Assembly (NCBI RefSeq): GCF_028640845.1 | Contig: NC_080541.1 | Location: 34,687,935-34,751,934, forward strand | Origin: Ahaetulla prasina | Taxonomy: Eukaryota; Chordata; Lepidosauria; Squamata; Colubridae | DNA length: 64,000 nucleotides | Direction of reading: 5' to 3' | Shown: one piece after another, positions 21,626 to 34,036 of the stretch | Numbering within the stretch: position 1 is the stretch's first letter | How the letters are laid out: every line of letters begins with the position of its first letter | Made by a program: the position numbers and the translations under genes | Notes under the pieces: model-generated | Told to the model about the DNA's origin: nothing | Database searches by the model: none | What the model saw: the letters and a program-made list of their open reading frames with translations, nothing else

Positions 21626-24600
21626 ACTGGGTCTCTTGTTCTTGTATATTTGCTCAGCAAATATGTCATGAGTGGCTCACACAAATGTCTGCAAGAATGT
21701 CAAAAATGTCAAGATGGCACCACAAATGTGCCATCAATGTCCTAATCTTTTTTATGAGTGTCATGTGAATGTTAAAAAACAGTGTGGTTTCAGTTGCATA
21801 ATTGTGGCTGCCATGTTGACTGTGGATTTGATCTGAGTAGTGGACACCTCTGTTTGGTCATAGTAGAGGAGACAAAAAACTGAGTTTCCCTTTCCTAGCC
21901 AATACTTTAAATCTTGGAAAGTGCTGAATTTTCACCTACAACTGTAAATGAAAGATGAAGGAAAGAGTAACGTAGGGCTGCTTATCTCAGCCTCTTATTA
22001 ACTCCTGTCACTATCATGTCTTTCTAGAATTTATTGATTTATTGATTGATTTGCTGCAATTTAAGTTTGGTTCAATTTGTTCAATTTAGTTTAGACAAGA
22101 TTTAGGCTGGAAAAATCTGGAAAACCGATATATGATATCACAGTTTGAGTTTGATTTTTGTATCCTGGGTTGACACGCTTGGTATGCATGGCTGCCGTCT
22201 AACCCTTTAGGTATTCTAATGATATGGATGAAAGACAAAGGTTGAAAACATTGGATGGCCATATAATGGTTAAAACATGATTGGAGATAGAACTATACTA
22301 TCAGTATAGTGCAGTCCAACGGAGAAAGGAGCACTGAGAGAAAACGTTGCATGAGGTTAATTATGGCATTTATAGTAAACAAACCATCAGATTAAACAGG
22401 GCATCAGATTTCATTTATCCTGATTATGTGGATGAATGTGACATAAGATAACCAGGATTTTCAAAATGTAGAACAGAAAGAATAGAAACCCCAAACTAAA
22501 ACCTGAATTGTATATCCCTAGCTGAGAGATGAATAATATAGTTTCCAGCAGCCATGATAGCCACAAAGCATAAATCAGAGCACAAATGAGATCAAGAGAT
22601 CAGAAAGAAGGTCTCATACCTTGTTCATCCTGTGAGCAACAGAACCATTATTACCTCAGCAAGCATTTGGACAGGAGATTTTTCTAACTTTCATATTCTT
22701 CATAAGAGGAAAGGGACCTCTTCACTTCTTGTATCCTTTTATATTAAGTAGATTATTAATATGAGCTGCTGCTAAATGTTTTAATAGGATTTAAGCAGGA
22801 CATCCATTAGGAGAAGGAAAGATGAAAAAATAATGATGGCAGGCATGTCCATGCAACCAAAGGGTTTTTCCCCCCTTTTTCTTTACATGTGCTGCATATA
22901 GCACACTCATAAAAGGTTGCCATCTTGATCTTCCCTTCTCTTCCCTTCCCTTCCCCGGGAATTCTCCTGGATTACACACAAGTCCCAAGGTGAGTCCAAG
23001 TGGGCTGTTATCTCAATTGCAGAGCAGAAGTGACAACCTCCAGAAATGATGTGTTTCATGAAATTATTCCTCAGTTGTTACCTCAGGGTCTGTCAGCTTT
23101 TTTATTTTCCTAAATTTATGTTATGGGGATTGTCTATGGCTGGTCAGCTCAAACACTCATCTTTGTTTACCAGTGGTTGGACATATTGATTTTTGAAAAT
23201 CTCTTAGGACCTCTGCCATAATGAGAAATAGCCAGTGTTCTATGCCAAGCAGTGTGCTTCAACTTCATCTTCCTGAAATTAAAAGAATACCACATACTTA
23301 GTTTCCATTCATCTAAACAACTTTGCTGTTAAGTACATTTTTTTCAAGAAAATCAAGTAGCCTATAAGTAGACTATAGTTTCATTTGTGTAGTGGGAATA
23401 TTCTAACTGGGCATCCATTAAGTGGTTTTGAAAATGCCCCTGGTTCTAACAATGTACAGAATCACTTTCATATATTATCCCCATCTACCAAGGGGACCTC
23501 AGCTTCAGAACTGTTTGAAGGGATGAACCACAAATGCATTTGGGAGTGCAAAAGGATGATCAATTACAACCCACACAGATCCTTGTTCAGATCACTTGCG
23601 GGAGAGAATCCCATTTGCCCATAAAGCATAGGCTATTGTTTGGATATAGCAGAAGCATCCCACCTTTTACATGGAAGGTAGCTAATTCTTTCAAACACAC
23701 CCAATTCTGTATCACCTGCTACTTCACAGTGGCTTTTTAGAACAAATGGGACATTCTAACCTAGGGGAGGAAAATCAGCGAACCTACTGTGGATAAAAAT
23801 ATGCCTTTTGCAGAGAGCCATAAATTTTTTTCGAGCTGATATAATTTAAAAAAAAAATGTTTTAAAGTACAAAAGTGAACTATCAAATCACACTAGGGTA
23901 GTCTTTTCTAACTGAATAACTTAGCTGCATTTAAAAAATATTCTCATATATCGATACATTTTTATGATTACATTTAACTACCCTACTTTTTATTCCATGT
24001 GCCCTGTTTCTCTTTGAATGTGGCCCTTCTAGTTCATTTAACATGAAATAACAAGGTTGTGTTGATTGTGTTTTGTTCTTGATGGCGAGAGAAGTTGCTA
24101 CTGAAAGCTCCTCAGCCTGAAGCCATCACTAACATTCCAATCTCTGTCTATAAAAAGAAATACAGAGAGCAGATGGAAGCAAACAAAAATTGTATTAATA
24201 ATACATAACAAAGTGCTGCCTACAAATGATATTTCAATAGTATGGGGGGGGGAAATCCCTAAGAAAAGTGTAGCTTTCATTGGACCCTAATGTCTTTAGC
24301 CTTCTCTAATGCTTCCATCTTCAAGAAGTTCTCTTTTATTGACACAACGACACAAATTGCAGAAGTAAATTGAATCACGGACTTGGAATGTAAAAATCAA
24401 TGAGACATAATTTTTGTAGCACTGGAGTGACTAGTGTAATGCTAGGTATTCATTTAATTAACCATGAGCCTTTCCACATAATGCACATTCATTGCCAGCT
24501 TTTCAGCTCCTAGTTATTCCAGGAATAATGGGTTTGGGATTCATCTTTAGAAAACCTGCATTAATATTTGAAAGCATTTAAATCCATTAATGGGTCATCC

Positions 24601-26385
24601 GAACACTGCAGGTCACTTTTACATTGCTAATTGAAACAATAGTAATGGATTATAATCTACCTCTAATAACGCTCAGCGTGTTTTACCGGTTTTATATCTG
24701 CAGATTCCAGGAAATATGTAAATTTGTTGTTGAACCAAGGTAAAAATATGAAAATCTAAGCTGCAAATAAAAATAATTCTTTCAACAAGAGCAAAAACGC
24801 GAAATGATGTGCCCAATATTAAGACGCTGGAAAAGATACATTATATTTTAGTGTCAGGAGAAATTATTTCAATGGACCTTCTAGTGTTCATTGCTTCTGT
24901 GCTGAAGGCTTAACATCTGGCACTCACATTTTCCACATTATGATTCGGAGAAAGTGAATATCATTAAAACCAGTGAGTAAACAATCGTGTCATTATTTCC
25001 ATATGTACGTTATACACTAATTCTCTTTTCTGAGAACTTTTGCCCTGTTTTCCTTTTTTTTTTTTTAAACTTTCATGTCTTCATGGAACTCTCTTTTTTC
25101 TTGTCCGCGTCTCCTCCCAAATTATACATTTCTATTTTATGTCACAGTAATTGTGTCATTTGCTGTGTGTATATGTATATGTAAAAATAAAGCAAAAATG
25201 AAGATAAAACAATTGATTAAAGTCTCCACTTCTGTTCTTTTTTTTTTAATTAGATGCATATCTTTTGCACTTACCTGAATCTTCATGGACTTAATTACAT
25301 TTTGATGATTCTGACAAGCCAAAATAGCACTTCTCATTAGATTGAATGGGAGGCAGTTTTACTACATATTGCAGCAAGCATATGTGAATACAGGTGTGCA
25401 ATTTTTCTTGGGATTTACGTACCCATTCACCTGTGAATTATGGAATGTAAAAAGAAAGAGTTTCACCTAAATGTAAAAGTAAGATTTTTGTAAAAAATTA
25501 AGTATAGTCCTTTCCCTTTAAACTGTAGCATAGCAATTATTTTTTAATCAGCATTCAAACACAATGTTCTGTGCATGTTGGATTAAATACTATAATATGA
25601 GTGGCTTGGTTTTGATAAAGGGGCAGAGTGTTTATAAATTATTGTATTGCTGTGAGGCTACAGTGGTGACTAGAGATAGGGAGAAATTTATTTGGTTTGC
25701 ACTTTAACCTAATTTGCATTTCCCAAGCTAATTTAAAAATCAGAACACAATTATCTTTTCACACTTCACTAAATTTTACAGTGCAATTCTCTGATTAAAA
25801 AACACACACGCACAACAAAAGCATATATGAAGGAAACCTCATTGGGAAGAAAAGCTTAAACTAATGACAATAATAACACAAAATAGCATATATTAGTCTA
25901 ATTTGTTTTGCAGAATGTGGGGGTTTTGGGACAAACAGTTACATGTTTTTCGGGCAGACTTTCAGTTTTATGCCCAAACTGGTAAAGAAACAGGATGGCA
26001 TGAACTTGTGTTGGAAAAACAATGCATACAAAACAGACAACAAAGCAGATAAGATTTATCTTTTCCTAAGAGTGATACAAAATAACATTTGCATGGAATT
26101 GTTGCTTATCCACCACATGGTCTTTCCAAGATAACCTTATTTTGGGGATATCCTTAGCTATAAATTAAACATGGTGACTAAATATTCAAATGAGAAGGCT
26201 GGCTCTTTAATAAGAAAAGTGAATCAATCTGATTATTCCCAAGGTTTTTTTTCTTTACATATTGCCGCATATATTTGTTACAACTTATTTCTGCATTAAG
26301 AAAGACAATAAAAATTAATATTTGTTAAGCAAAGTACTTATAGATAAATATATCTTAAGATAAGTAGTTAAGATGTACTTTAATT
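21626..26385. other. Long low-repeat AT-rich stretch, possible conserved noncoding DNA
   Basis: I recognise no mobile element or exon in about 4.7 kb, unusual for this repeat-rich window. 24440-24960 is unusually rich in non-repetitive homeodomain-like TAAT sites (GCTAATTG, AGTAATGGATTATAATC, CATTAATGGG) and lacks simple repeats, as conserved noncoding elements often do. This cannot be shown from one sequence. Confidence 0.4.
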
Positions 26386-26493
26386 TCTCTGTCTCCCTCT
26401 CTCTGTCTCTCTCTGTCTCTGTCTCTTTCTCTTTCTCGTGTCTGTGTGTCTGTGTGTCTGTGTGTCTGTGTGTTTCTCTCTCTGTGTGTGTGT
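26386..26493. repeat. CT/TGTGTCTG compound microsatellite
   Basis: TCTCTGTCTC-type units pass into a TGTGTCTG octamer repeat and end in TG. The Arg/Thr/Asp-rich open frame on the minus strand is a by-product. Confidence 0.9.
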
Positions 26494-26540
26494 AGTAAGA
26501 ATAAAAGGCCAGTAGATAATTAATTCTAGGAATTTTCTCA

Positions 26541-26823
26541 CTACAGTTGTTAAGTGAATCACTGTAATCGTTAAGTTAATCACTGCAATCATTAAGTTAG
26601 AAACACAGTTGTTGACTGAATCTGTCTTCCCCATTGACATTGGTTGTCAGCAGTGCGCAAACTATGATCAAGTGACCCTGGACAATGCAACCATTATAAA
26701 TATTGTGAGGCACCTTAATTTTCATCATGTGACCATGGGGATGCTGCAAAAGTGTGAAAAACGGTCATAAGTCACTTTTTCCAGGGCTGTTGTCACTTTG
26801 AACAGTCACTAAATGACTACCTG
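26541..26823 (-). mobile_element. pogo/Tigger-like MITE
   Basis: It ends CACTAAATGACTACCTG followed by TA, with CCCCATTGACATTGG, AAGTGACCCTGG, GACCATGGGGATGCTG and AACGGTCATAAGTCAC inside. It is the same family and orientation as 17658-17972. The left end is truncated in GTTAAGTGAATCACTG repeats. Confidence 0.65.
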
Positions 26824-27143
26824 TATTTATTGAAGTATACATTCCAACATAGATTATATCCTTGATTTCCAAGTTTTCTTGCTTTTTTTCTTACATTTTT
26901 AATACAGGAAATTTCTCAGGGAAAATCTTGAATGGATAGAGCAGGGGTTTGAATCCAGTGGTGCAAAAGGACTCCCAGAAGCCCCCAAACCTTGCAGGCA
27001 ACAGAATGGTATGGTAAAAATGAAAAAAAAAAGATGTTCATTGCCTTTGTATCATTTTCATTTTTCTCAATGCAAAGGAAGCTGAGCCTGAAGGTTGGTA
27101 TCTACCTCACTGGATCAGGAACCCGATGTTCAATCTCCTAGCC

Positions 27144-27261
27144 CAGGGTTCTGCAAACTTGGCTCTTTTAAGACTTATGGACTTCAACTCCCGTAGTTCC
27201 TCAGCCAGCTCTGGGAGTTGAAGTCCACAAGACTTAAAAGAGCCAAGTTTGCAGAACCCGG
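27144..27261. mobile_element. Palindromic hAT-like MITE, 118 bp
   Basis: Nearly the whole element is an inverted repeat: CAGGGTTCTGCAAACTTGGC with CTCTTTTAAGACTT, and their complement to the right end. A perfect 8-bp duplication TCCTAGCC flanks it (27136-27143, 27262-27269). The transcript would fold into one long hairpin. Relatives are at 37888 and 47156. Confidence 0.9.
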
Positions 27262-27431
27262 TCCTAGCCAATCCACATAGAGATTGCTGGGAGTGAGGTT
27301 TGGTGCCAAGATTTCTCAACCTTAGGAAAAAGACTGAAAGCTTCAGAGGCTCATGGAAAAACAGGGAAAGTCAGATTTTTCCAGTAAATTTGCCCTGTGC
27401 CTTCTGCAATCACAGAGTAGGACATCTGGTC

Positions 27432-27631
27432 CAGGGGTGCATTCTACTTACCTTTACTACTGGTTCACATCATGCCTGTGCGCGCATGCACACACGCTCC
27501 ACTTCTGCCCATGCGCTCTTCTGCACAGGCGCAGAAGAGTTTTGATGACGTTTGGGTCAGTGGGAGGAACTCTTGCCAGTTTTACTACCAGTTCTATAGA
27601 ACTGGTCTGAACCGGGGGCAACCCACCACTG
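27432..27631. mobile_element. hAT-type MITE, 200 bp
   Basis: The ends are CAGGGGTGCATTCTACTTAC and GCAACCCACCACTG. The flanks ATCTGGTC (27424-27431) and ATCTGATC (27632-27639) match at seven of eight positions. The interior has alternating CGCGCATGCACAC and GCGCAGAAGAG. It is the same family as 6596-6777 but in the opposite orientation. Confidence 0.85.
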
Positions 27632-27853
27632 ATCTGATCAATGTTACGACTCCTGGGAAAATTTTCAAGGTTCGTAGATTTGCAGTATAACAAATATATA
27701 CATAGTGTAAATGAGAGCATTCCAGATGTGGGATACTGGAACCAAAGGAAGCTTTTGCCCTTGTAGCTGCCACTTACTTCCATTTGTTTTGGGGAAATTT
27801 GAAACAAGTGCCTCCTATAATAATGCAAGCATAACTATGGGAAATGCTTTTTA

Positions 27854-28438
27854 TTTTTTTTTATTTTTTTTCATAAAAAGGTTTTATTTTTACAATCATA
27901 TCAAACAGCTCATCCAATGTACAGTTATATACAATTAGTCGGGCTTGCCCAGTCACCACCACCCTTTTTAACACTCTTCCCTCTTCTACCTTCTTTTACT
28001 TTCCAGACCTTCCTCTCCTTCTCTTATCTACATCTTCTCCTCCCTCCACCCTACACCTTCCTTCTCCCTCTTCTACCGCTCTCCCTTCCTCTTCTCTTCT
28101 TTCCTACCTCCTACTCTCTCCTCTTTTCTCCCTCCCCACCGTTCTAAAATGGTAACTGGGCAGACCCGACCCTACATTAATTATATTTATACATCTTCAA
28201 TAATCCCTGTACATTAACCATCATTCCATCCTCTACACTCAACCCCCCAATTCCCCTCCCCCTTCTCCTCCCCCTTACCCCCCACCACCCACCCCGACTT
28301 CCCAGAACAAAATGCAGGGTATCAAAACTAACAATCATAATCCAAAATAATTCCTAAATTATAATCTCTAGTCACTCCACACATAATCACACTCTCAATT
28401 CCCCTCTCCTTCAGAAATAAATCTAATACAAAATATTA
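27854..28438 (-). mobile_element. 5'-truncated L1-like insertion, antisense
   Basis: A 17-bp direct repeat ATGGGAAATGCTTTTTA flanks it (27837-27853, 28439-28455), the length expected of target-primed reverse transcription. The left end is T-rich (poly-A of the minus strand). Most of the interior is a pyrimidine tract of CCTTCT/CCTCC type, a polypurine tract on the element strand as in L1 3' UTRs. It contains no ORF2 sequence. The 76-codon Pro/Ser/Leu frame over it is an artefact. Confidence 0.75.
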
Positions 28439-28811
28439 ATGGGAAATGCTTTTTAAAAGAGATTCTGGCCCCAAGCCATGGTGGAGGGAAATATTTGACA
28501 CCAATACTATGAGTTTGGTCTGAAGTCAAGAGGAAGTTCTGCAGTTCCTGATGTGATCGTTTTATCTAGTAGGAATCTGTTGGGGGGCAAAGTATCTTCA
28601 AAGATTCCCCCCCAAATTCCTCTTTTTTAAACCAAAAAAAGAACAAAAAATACGTCCAGACTTTGATATTTTTAGTTTTAATAGAATCAAATGTAAATAA
28701 GAATGCTAAATGAGGTGGACACAAAATAAACACCAGTAGCATAAAATCTAATCATAATTAAGTAGGAGCTTTGTATAATCAAAATGTATTTCATAAATAT
28801 ATACAGAATAG

Positions 28812-29395
28812 AGAATAACAGGGAAATTGGAAATTGAAAGGGATCTTGGAGGTCTTCTAGTCCAACCATCTGCTCAGGCAGAAGATTTTACATCATTCCA
28901 CACATGGCTATTTAATCTCTTCTTAAAAACCTCCAGTGATGGAATATCCACAGCTTCTGGAGGCAAGTTGTTCAACTGATAATTGTTCTGTCAGAAAATT
29001 TCTCCTTAGTTCTAAAATGCTTCTCTCCTTGATTAGTTTCCATCCATTGCTTCTTGTCCTGCTTTCAGGTGCTTTGAAGAACCCCTCTTCTTTTTGGCAA
29101 CCCCTCAAACAGTGTAACACTGCTATCATGTCACCCTAGCCCTTCTTTTCCTTAAATGAGACATACCCAATTCTGGCAACCACTCTTCATAGGTTTTAGC
29201 CTCCAGTTTCCTAATCATCTTTGTTGCTCTTCTCTGTATTCTCAACATCTTTTTTATATCATGGAGACAAAAATTGGATGCAATATTCCAAGTGTCGTAC
29301 CAAGGCATCATTAGGTGATATTAACATTTCACATGATCTTGATTCTATTCCTCTGTTAATGCAGGCTAGAACTGGGTTGGCTTTCTCCCATATGT
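28812..29395 (-). pseudogene. CR1 LINE 3' part, antisense
   Basis: Minus-strand frames give MIAVLHCLRGCQKEEG, FFKAPESRTRSNGWKLIKER, ILELRRNFL, and further up MLRIQRRATKMIRKLEAKTY and ELGMS. The tail is the antisense GGTCTTCTAGTCCAACC. Frames are broken. The homologous plus-strand copy is at 5825-6520. Confidence 0.8.
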
Positions 29396-30153
29396 TCTTC
29401 CATTATTGTTCATTTCTACTATTAGTGGCTCTGCTGTTACAGTGTTGTTGGCAGTAAACTTTGTATGGTTTTTTTAGAGAACAGGCATTTATCTTCTTGG
29501 TCTCTGCTTCTCTAGAGTATCTCCTTACTCTGGTAGCTAGTGCAATAATCCTTTATTTAGCAGTTTCTAGTTTTTCAGATGAAGTCAAGCCCTTATATTT
29601 TTTTTCAGTAGCTAACTCTTATCCCTAATCTCTAGACCTTTTTCTAGTTTTATCAGCTGACTAACTTCTCTACTCCAAGTTTCCTCGATCCTAGCTTTTA
29701 ACCTCAATTTCTGGAAGAGGGGAATATGAGTCAAGGAAAATATATATAATGCTCATGGATTTTAATTTAAAATAATATCTGCAACAGATATCAAGTAACT
29801 TAAATGCTTTTAGTGCTGATGGCACTGTTGGAAAAATACATAATTTTATTCTCATTATTAATTTTTTTGCTTGCATTATTAAGAATATAGATATAGATAT
29901 AGATATAGATAGTTTACTTGTGTTCTCAAAATGTTATCCATAGCAATAGCCCACTATAGCCATTACATTCTATTAAGGACAATGAAATTAAGCAACTAAA
30001 ATAAATGTTTTATTATTGGCATGCTTTATAAGAAATCTATAAATGTTGGATTAACAGAGATGTATTGTACAATTCATAACACAAAAATGTTGCTTGGCTT
30101 TAGCCACAGTGACTATAACTGAAAAATGAGAATACCTTTCGGATTTGAAAGTT
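29396..30153. other. No recognised gene; short ATAGAT repeat
   Basis: AT-rich DNA with an ATAGAT hexamer run at about 29886-29911. Nothing else recognised. Confidence 0.45.
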
Positions 30154-30161
30154 GATGCACA

Positions 30162-30456
30162 AAGTGGTGGGTTTCAAAAAAAAATTTCTACTGGTTCTTC
30201 GGGCGTGGCATGGCTTGGTGGGTGTGGTTTGATGGGCATGGCAGGGGAACGATACTGTAAAATCTCCATTCCCTCCCCAATCCAGGGGAAGGATACTGCA
30301 AAATCCCCATTTCCGCCTGATCAGCTGGGACTTAGGAGGCAGAAAATAGATGGGGGCGGGGCCAGTCAGAATTTTTACTACCGGTTCTCCGAACTACTCA
30401 AAATTTCCACTACCAGTTCCCCAGAACTGGTCAGAACCTGCTGAAATCCACCTCTG
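30162..30456. mobile_element. hAT-type MITE, 295 bp
   Basis: It begins AAGTGGTGGGTTTCAA and ends GCTGAAATCCACCTCTG. The flanks GATGCACA (30154-30161) and GATATACA (30457-30464) match at six of eight positions. The interior has two GGAACGATACTG-type units and the motif CTACCGGTTCTCCGAACTAC. It is the same family as 15507, 41168 and 53897. Confidence 0.85.
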
Positions 30457-33334
30457 GATATACAGAATCTCATAACCTCATTGCCTTAGCGTCAAAGACC
30501 TACTGACCATTCAGATCACGAATAATAAGAACCCTTATTAATGTACTGTTATGAAATGAATAGCAATTCCACTTCACAAAGGCATTTGCTTGAGAAAGGC
30601 TTAGCAATGAGGCCACTTTGCATTTGAAAAATTAAGAAGTTTCTTTCCTTTTGCTTTGTTATATTCAATAATGTGGTATGAAATTCATGCAAATATAAAT
30701 ATAATGTGATGAGATGTGGTCATAGGAGCAGCACCAAATTATTGCTCTTCTATTCTAAGTTGCAATTAAGATTGCAATTAACTTTCCACACCCAGGGGAG
30801 CAATATCACACTTTTTTTTTAGTATGTGCATCGTCCTATGTTCAGTTCACATTAGTGGGTATGAATAGCTATGTAGACAGCAAAATAATTCACTCATTTT
30901 CTTTTTAGAAATAATTCACTCATTTCCTTTTTAGAAAATTAATTTGTACTAAACCAGTTATTTATTTAAGCCAATTGTTTCTGTTGCATTTGCATCTAAA
31001 AATATAAATGTCCAATCCGGCTACACTTTCATCTATTTTTTCTCCCTGTCTAATGTTCAGCAGCTAATGGGATTAACAAAAGGTTTGCATAAACAAATAC
31101 ATTGCTGGATCATAAACCCTATTTAGAAATTATTACTCAGGTATGGAGGCTTTTGCATGTCCTGGAACCCTTGTCCATGGTCAGCACAAAGCCTGACTTC
31201 CTACAGGTTTCTACACTGTATATCTAGATATGAGATGGAGCTTTTGGGTGTTCATGGCATGAAAAGATAAACCAGTTATTTCAGCTTTTTGTTCACATAG
31301 CTATGATCTATGTAACAACAGGGATAAGAATTTGGAAATAAAATCAGAATCCATCCCTTATGAATAAAAAATAAATTGTGATTTCAGATCAAGAACACAA
31401 CAATAAAGGGTTACAGATTTATTTATTTTTTGATATCCTCTGAAAAATTTCCCTTGATGGAATTTTTCAAGAAGTTTCGATTATAGGATCTATATAAGCC
31501 CGAATCATGGAAATCCTTAAACCAGTTTATTCAAATGCTTTCTGTTTTTCTTTATCCTCCTTTCATTTTAGCTTATTTTGAAATCAATTTCCATTTTAAA
31601 AAAAATTGTATACTCTCGCACATTTTTCTTTTAATGGTCATTTTTGTGATTACAAACAGTTTGCAAATTATTTTATCCAACCTAAGCTGTTTAAATAACA
31701 TTTTATCTCTGGCATAAAAAATGTGTATCCTCCTCCACCTCCTCCTCCTCTTAGAAAACTCAATTGCAAAATTTGGGGTTGAAGGGAATGCAACAATGAA
31801 TCCTCAGAACTTGGCAGGAAAATCGTCTGAAGGCTGTCCTCCAATATGGACGGAATTAATTTTTTATTCCATACCTAAATCTAGATAATCTCTTTTGCAT
31901 AGGTCAGCATTGATCAAGCAGAGAATCTTTTCATTTATGTAACATGAAGAAAGAGGAACAAGCCTTACAAAATATGCACACTTTAGGAAAGCAGGAAGCC
32001 TGGCTGTGTTTCAGAAAAGTGAGCTCTGTGCATTCGTTACCAAAGTACTTCAATATTGCTAGGTCAATTTGAAACATCTGTTCCCAATTTAATGTTTTGC
32101 TTTCAATTATTTTAAATATGTTTTACCTGAAAATGATTTGTTTTAAGGGGTAAAGGGTGATGGAGATCTTTATCTCTGTGAATGACAGTGTTTCACCAGC
32201 AGAGCCACATGTGGACTCAGAAAACCCTCCTCCACCTCCTTCTATTCCCTTCAAGACATTCAAAGCCACTGAAGGTAAAAGACGAAAAAGGAATGTTGGA
32301 GGGAGAAACCCAGGGCCTCTATCAGAGGGTGGCAAAAGCTGATGTTTTTATCAAAGTCACCAAAGCAGCATTGCACAAGGTGTTTTCCCTGCGTACATAT
32401 TACATCACAAAAGAGGTAGAGCTTGCATCACAATAATGAAATGCAATGACACGAGGTGGGGGTTGGAACACGGAAAAACTAGGCTAAATAGACCTGAAAT
32501 GAGATATTATATATGTATTAGAATGAATACGTTGGTCAAAAATAAATGTATAAGACTGTGTAAGTTGTATATATATTATTTGCCTTTCACTTTGTTTTCT
32601 ATGGCAGATGAAATGCCAGGACGGTCACACTGTGTTCAATATAATTATAGGGGTGTATGGGTGTGTGTGTATGGGTGTGTGTGTGTGTATACATGCATAT
32701 AGTTATTTTATATATATATAAAATAATGCAATGCAATGCTGCTTTTTGCCATTTAGCCCCTCTGACTCCCTCTCCCCCCCCATGGATGCATTACTTCCAG
32801 ATCTACCCGATTTTCATGCATTTCAACTATACATGATAAGATGTAGGAAATGGATTGTGAAAGAGTGGTATTATCAAAGGATCTTCATTAGATTGACTCA
32901 ACAGTCATGAAAATATCAGGCAGATTATGTTATTATGTAGGATTCTTTATCAAGCTAGATAGGAGAATATAACCTATGTAGCATATGGCCCTTCAACCCC
33001 TTCTTTTGGTGGTCTTTAGGATCTTTTCCAGAATTCTACAATACAACTGCTAAAATGAGAAGCAGCATTTCCCAGCATTTTAAGCATAAAAACCAAAGGA
33101 AAATTTCAATCCCTACACTCAGATTCTAGAAAGGAATTGCAGAATCCAGAATGCATCCACATTGGTAATATAACCATTGCCCAACCTGCTTACAGGCCTT
33201 GCCCCAATCAAAAACATGAAGTGTGTCTCTAATGGTTTCTAACTGTTGGATAGATATAGAAGTGACCATGAATGTAAACACTGACAGGTGATATTGGCAA
33301 TGTATGAACAAGTACAGTCACGATAGCCTGACTA
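30457..33334. other. Mostly unique DNA with minor simple repeats
   Basis: No gene recognised. A duplicated TAGAAATAATTCACTCATTT block (about 30883-30935), a CCTCCT-rich run (31728-31752) and a GTGTATGG-type repeat (32650-32690) are the only notable structures. Confidence 0.45.
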
Positions 33335-34036
33335 GATGGCTCAGTGGTTAAGACACTGAGCTTGTCGATCAGAAAGGTTGGCAGTTCGGCGGTTCAAATC
33401 CCTAGTACAGATCTCCTGTGTGAGCAGGGGGTTGGACTAGATGACCTCCAAAGTCCCTTCTGTTGTTACCCAGTCCTAAGTAGGTAGTAATAAACTTAGT
33501 CCATGGAAAAACAAACTTTACTCGAACAGCTGGGAATTACTTCATTCCCAGCGTTGTTCAACTCAAAGTAAAACAAATGCCTCCCAAACAAAAATTATTC
33601 AGTTATCACAAACCTTAGTCCAATTAGGCAAACTGCCAAAGGCCCTTCCTGGCAAATGTCCAGAAGCCACAAAAATAAAGATATACACGAAGCAGAGGAC
33701 GCAGCTACAATGTTGTTTTCCGGCAAGCTGAAACACCAGTGCTGGTCTGTTTTAAGCCTTATTGGAGGGGCCAATCATCTCTTGGCCTATTCCCGAGTTG
33801 TCCTCTCTGCTTGAGCTGCTCTTGCCTTTTGGCAGTTCTTCTCATGAGTGAATAAGGAACAGGCTCCTCCTGTTCCTCTGCCTCACTACTGTCAGTCTCT
33901 GGAGGCTCTGGAGCCCACACCTCACTTCCCGATGGCCCTGGCCTCACCTCAGCCTTATCGCTGTCCGACTCCGTTGCTAGCTCCATAGGCTGCTGACAGA
34001 GCACAACACCTTCCAAATCTGTTACTGTTAAAGATG
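33335..34036 (+). mobile_element. tRNA-head/CR1-tail SINE split by a solo LTR
   Basis: The head runs 33335-33405, with an A-box-like TGGCTCAGTGG (33337-33347) and a B-box-like GGTTCAAATCC (33391-33401). A CR1 3' tail is attached: GAGCAGGGGGTTGGACTAGA, GACCTCCAAAGTCCCTTC. The tail resumes after the LTR with CCTTCCAAATCTGTTACTG. The tail should let it use CR1 reverse transcriptase, by analogy with known CR1-tailed SINEs. Confidence 0.75.
33461..34008 (-). mobile_element. Solo LTR, 548 bp
   Basis: The ends TGTTGT and ACAACA form the short TG...CA inverted repeat of an LTR. The 5-bp CCTTC (33456-33460, 34009-34013) is duplicated on both sides. Orientation is inferred from the minus-strand start TGTTGTGCTCTG, like the LTR at 53906 (TGTTGTGCCTTG). 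No internal gag-pol is present, so this is probably the product of LTR-LTR recombination. An 85-codon acidic frame lies in it (33759-34016, minus), extending a few bases past the LTR end. Gypsy or ERV origin is unresolved. Confidence 0.75.

Noticed and set aside
26380..26640. Arg/Thr/Asp repeat protein
   Set aside because: It is a translated CT/TGTGTCTG microsatellite.
27917..28147. Ser/Leu/Pro-rich 76-codon frame
   Set aside because: It is a translated pyrimidine tract of an L1-like 3' UTR.
33335..33405. Functional tRNA gene
   Set aside because: It has A- and B-box-like sequences but no full cloverleaf, and it is fused to a CR1 tail, so it is a SINE head.
33759..34016. Acidic 85-codon frame as a cellular gene
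   Set aside because: It lies almost wholly inside a solo LTR bounded by a 5-bp duplication, so it belongs to the element.
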